Source of the DNA: Opitutia bacterium
GTDB lineage: Bacteria > Verrucomicrobiota > Verrucomicrobiia > Opitutales > Seribacteraceae
Direction: 5' to 3'
NCBI GenBank assembly: GCA_018646565.1
Contig: JABGUO010000301.1
Span: forward strand, 1 to 8,521
DNA length: 8,521 nucleotides
The position numbers and the translations under genes were made by a program. Each line of letters begins with the position of its first letter. Positions within the stretch are counted from its first letter, which is position 1. A model generated the notes under the pieces. The model did no database searches. It saw only the letters and a list, made by a program, of their open reading frames with translations, and was not told where the DNA came from. This document shows positions 7,125-8,521 of the stretch, piece after piece.

Positions 7125-7153
7125 AGCGAAATGTCGCTCGCGCATCCTTGCGC
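7125..7153 (-). other. Two tandem hairpins in the leader of the flagellin unit
   Basis: On the minus strand GCGCA-AGGA-TGCGC (7153-7140) is followed one base later by AGCGA-CATT-TCGCT (7138-7125). Each is a perfect 5-bp stem with a 4-base loop, both GC-rich within an AT-rich leader. They sit between the terminator after the transporter gene and the first flagellin start. They may act as a leader structure affecting translation or mRNA stability, or as an operator; no known riboswitch is recognised. Confidence 0.4.
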
Positions 7154-7162
7154 CTGTGTATT

Positions 7163-7189
7163 AAAAAACCGACTTCCGCAAGGTAAGTC
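7163..7189 (-). terminator. Intrinsic terminator after the BASS transporter gene
   Basis: On the minus strand GACTT-A-CC, loop TTGC, GG-AAGTC, then GG and six T. The stem is 7 bp with one bulged A, and starts 10 bases after the TGA of the transporter gene. It separates the transporter from the flagellin array, implying that the flagellins have their own promoter between here and 7087. I could not identify that promoter; no sigma-28 type box pair is visible. Confidence 0.65.
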
Positions 7190-7199
7190 AAATATTATT

Positions 7200-8141
7200 T
7201 CACTTATTTCGACTCCACCAAGTGGCTAGAACACTCCCAATCAAACAATGAATTACGGCACTCAATGCACAAGGAGCCGGTACCATCGGCAAATGTGAGA
7301 AATGTTTACTCGCCAAAGCCATACCCAACCCGGAATTTTGCATTCCTACTTCAATCGAAAAAGTTCGACAATCCAATCGGTCTCTTTTGAAGAGTAACCC
7401 GATCATAAAACCAAGAAAAAAACCTCCCAAATGAAGCAAAAGAACGGCAATTACTAAGAGGTACCAATAATCTAAAATTATGTTTCTTTTAGCTGCCAAT
7501 ACGTAACCAACAATTAATAATATAAATAATACTGATATTAACGGGGACACTTTTGAAACTTGATGGGCAGACTTTTCGAATAACTTTTTCCATAGCAATC
7601 CAAATAAAAGAGGTAGTAAAACAATCAGTAAAATACTCTTGAGCAGTCCCCACGAGTCAACCGGGACGTAATGTCCCGCGTATAAGTTCATGAGCCAGGG
7701 AGTTAAGAAAATAGCGAGTATCGTAGAAACGAGAGTTAAACTAACTGATAGCGCCAAATTTGCTTTTGCCAAAAAAACGACAACATTTGAGGCAGTACCC
7801 CCCGGGCAACAGGATACTAAAATTAAACCGACCGCCATTTCAGACGGTAACTGAAGCACGCAAGCCAATCCCGCTCCCCATGCTGGCATGATTAAGAACT
7901 GAGAAAAAAGTCCCAAGCCCACTACTTTTGGTTCTCTCCAAACGCGAATAAAATCGTTGGGTTGTAGGGTCATTCCCATGCCCAACATAATAATACCTAA
8001 GCCCCATCCAATTGCATCTTTCCCATACCACAAAAAACAGGAAGGTTCAACAAGGGCAAGTATTCCTACCAATACCGACCAAAGCGGGAAGAATTGAGTT
8101 GCCCCCGCAGCGATCCCTTCCAACCTATTTTGTATCTTCAA
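7200..8141 (-). CDS. Sodium-dependent transporter of the bile acid:sodium symporter (BASS) family
   Basis: A 313-residue, strongly hydrophobic protein of the usual family length with about nine to ten membrane helices. Family motifs are intact: GMGMTL (54-59), MPAWG after helix 3, CCPGGTASN (111-119) in the fourth-helix crossover region, and EVGMQNSGL (264-272) in the ninth-helix crossover. Glu264, Gln268 and Asn269 correspond to sodium-binding residues in crystallised bacterial homologues. It sits in the inner membrane and probably imports an organic anion together with sodium. Bacterial members transport pantothenate, pyruvate-type acids or other anions, and the substrate cannot be told here. 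The start is TTG at 8141: an in-frame stop lies two codons upstream and the first internal ATG falls after the first helix. It is divergent from the small membrane protein gene, 28 bases away, and ends with its own terminator, so it looks monocistronic. Confidence 0.93.
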   Translation of the reverse strand: MKIQNRLEGIAAGATQFFPLWSVLVGILALVEPSCFLWYGKDAIGWGLGIIMLGMGMTLQPNDFIRVWREPKVVGLGLFSQFLIMPAWGAGLACVLQLPSEMAVGLILVSCCPGGTASNVVVFLAKANLALSVSLTLVSTILAIFLTPWLMNLYAGHYVPVDSWGLLKSILLIVLLPLLFGLLWKKLFEKSAHQVSKVSPLISVLFILLIVGYVLAAKRNIILDYWYLLVIAVLLLHLGGFFLGFMIGLLFKRDRLDCRTFSIEVGMQNSGLGMALASKHFSHLPMVPAPCALSAVIHCLIGSVLATWWSRNK

Positions 8142-8169
8142 AATATTTTACCGATCCCATTAGAAATCA

Positions 8170-8367
8170 ATGAAAACAAAACTTAAGGTCAAGATTTCCC
8201 TCGTGCTGGCAACTTCTATAATCATAAATATATTTCTTATTTGGGAGGTTTTTCGTCTTCGAGATGAGAATAGAAAGCTGAATAAAAAAGGCAGTTCCTC
8301 AAGCCAAAGCCTAGAAGAATACTGGGATGAACATCAACCTTTAGAAAAGGAAGGAAACAAGCCTTAA
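8170..8367 (+). CDS. Small single-pass membrane protein of unknown function
   Basis: A 65-residue protein I do not recognise. The N-terminus is basic (MKTKLKVK), followed by one hydrophobic segment (about 9-26, SLVLATSIIINIFLIWEV), then a charged FRLRDENRKLNKK stretch and an acidic, Ser-rich tail. This is either an inner-membrane protein with one helix and a short coiled tail, or an uncleaved signal anchor; charge placement on both sides leaves the orientation open. No ribosome site is visible before the ATG. The stop codon overlaps the stop of the convergent gene by sharing TTAA. Its small size and lack of a family match keep confidence moderate, but the clear membrane segment and tight fit between neighbours support a real gene. 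Confidence 0.65.
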   Translation: MKTKLKVKISLVLATSIIINIFLIWEVFRLRDENRKLNKKGSSSSQSLEEYWDEHQPLEKEGNKP

Positions 8368-8521
8368 TTCGCAATTTCCCAAAATTCAACCTCTCCCCAC
8401 AAATGACCCCATCCTTGAAATTGGGGGGAAATTCTAAAATACCGGGCGTTCACCGCTCGTAAATCTAGCTCAGCCCACACACCCTTTCCTTTTTCGGTAA
8501 TAAAACCATCATACTCGTTAA
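8364..8521 (-). CDS. Truncated gene, C-terminal end of a discoidin-like (F5/8 type C) domain protein
   Basis: An open frame enters from the right edge and runs 51 full codons to a TAA at 8366-8364; no start is present. The peptide begins NEYDGFITEKGKGVWAELDL and continues with RAVNARYFRISPQF and GHLWGEVEFWEIAN at the end. The pattern of W-x-E-L-D-L, then ARYFRI, then WGEVEFWEI is typical of the last strands of discoidin or F5/8 type C carbohydrate-binding domains, where the chain ends at the EFWEI strand. Such domains usually sit on secreted or surface proteins that bind glycans. The rest of the protein, and so its enzymatic role if any, lies outside the window. The domain call is by motif only; the reading frame itself is well supported. 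Confidence 0.7.
   Translation of the reverse strand, partial: NEYDGFITEKGKGVWAELDLRAVNARYFRISPQFQGWGHLWGEVEFWEIAN

Noticed and set aside
7088..7162. A sigma-28 or sigma-54 promoter before the flagellin array
   Set aside because: No TAAA/GCCGATAA pair and no GG-N10-GC pattern with the usual flanks could be found.
6934..7191. Minus-strand 85-codon frame overlapping the start of the first flagellin and the leader
   Set aside because: It runs out of frame through the conserved flagellin N-terminus and across the terminator; no domain seen.
8145..8150. TAAAAT (minus strand) as a -10 box for the transporter
   Set aside because: It lies only 4 bases from the TTG start, so transcription would begin inside the gene, and no convincing -35 box is at the right distance.
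8408..8440. Apparent symmetry around a G-run, AAATTGGGGGGAAATTC
   Set aside because: It does not pair as an inverted repeat beyond three bases and lies within the coding end of the discoidin-like gene.

Overview
The window carries nine protein-coding genes (one cut by the right edge), no RNA genes, no mobile elements and no CRISPR. Base composition is moderately AT-rich. The protein families point to a Gram-negative, free-living bacterium, probably of the Planctomycetota-Verrucomicrobiota-Lentisphaerota group. The clues are a secreted protease joined to lectin-like, SirB1-like and TPR modules, an orphan type II secretion-like pseudopilin, a discoidin-like protein end, and start sites that mostly lack a Shine-Dalgarno sequence. 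This placement is an inference, not a proof.

Layout, left to right. 115-2394 (+) encodes a large exported trypsin-like (HtrA-type) serine protease with an unusual C-terminal half. It meets, tail to tail with a single base between stop codons, a minus-strand series. Read in the direction of transcription (right to left), that series is a sodium-dependent BASS-family transporter (8141-7200), an intrinsic terminator, three tandem flagellin-family genes (7087-6296, 6290-4968, 4962-3547), a weak terminator, a small TPR-like protein (3474-2953) and a GspG-like pseudopilin (2974-2396). At the right, a 65-residue single-pass membrane protein (8170-8367, +) starts 28 bases from the transporter. Its stop codon overlaps that of a convergent truncated gene (8521-8364, -) with a discoidin-like C-terminus.

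The main interest is the flagellin array. All three products keep the terminal helical regions that build a flagellin filament core. The first gene of the unit lacks the central domain almost completely, while the second and third share a roughly 180-residue central insert of unknown fold with Asp-rich stretches. The genes are separated by exactly 5 bases each, so they look like one co-expressed, duplicated unit giving a thin subunit and two surface-decorated subunits. No other flagellar gene is visible here. The second point of interest is the protease fusion, in which a lectin-like module, a transglutaminase-like SirB1 domain without a visible nucleophilic cysteine, and a TPR-like tail take the place of the usual PDZ domains.
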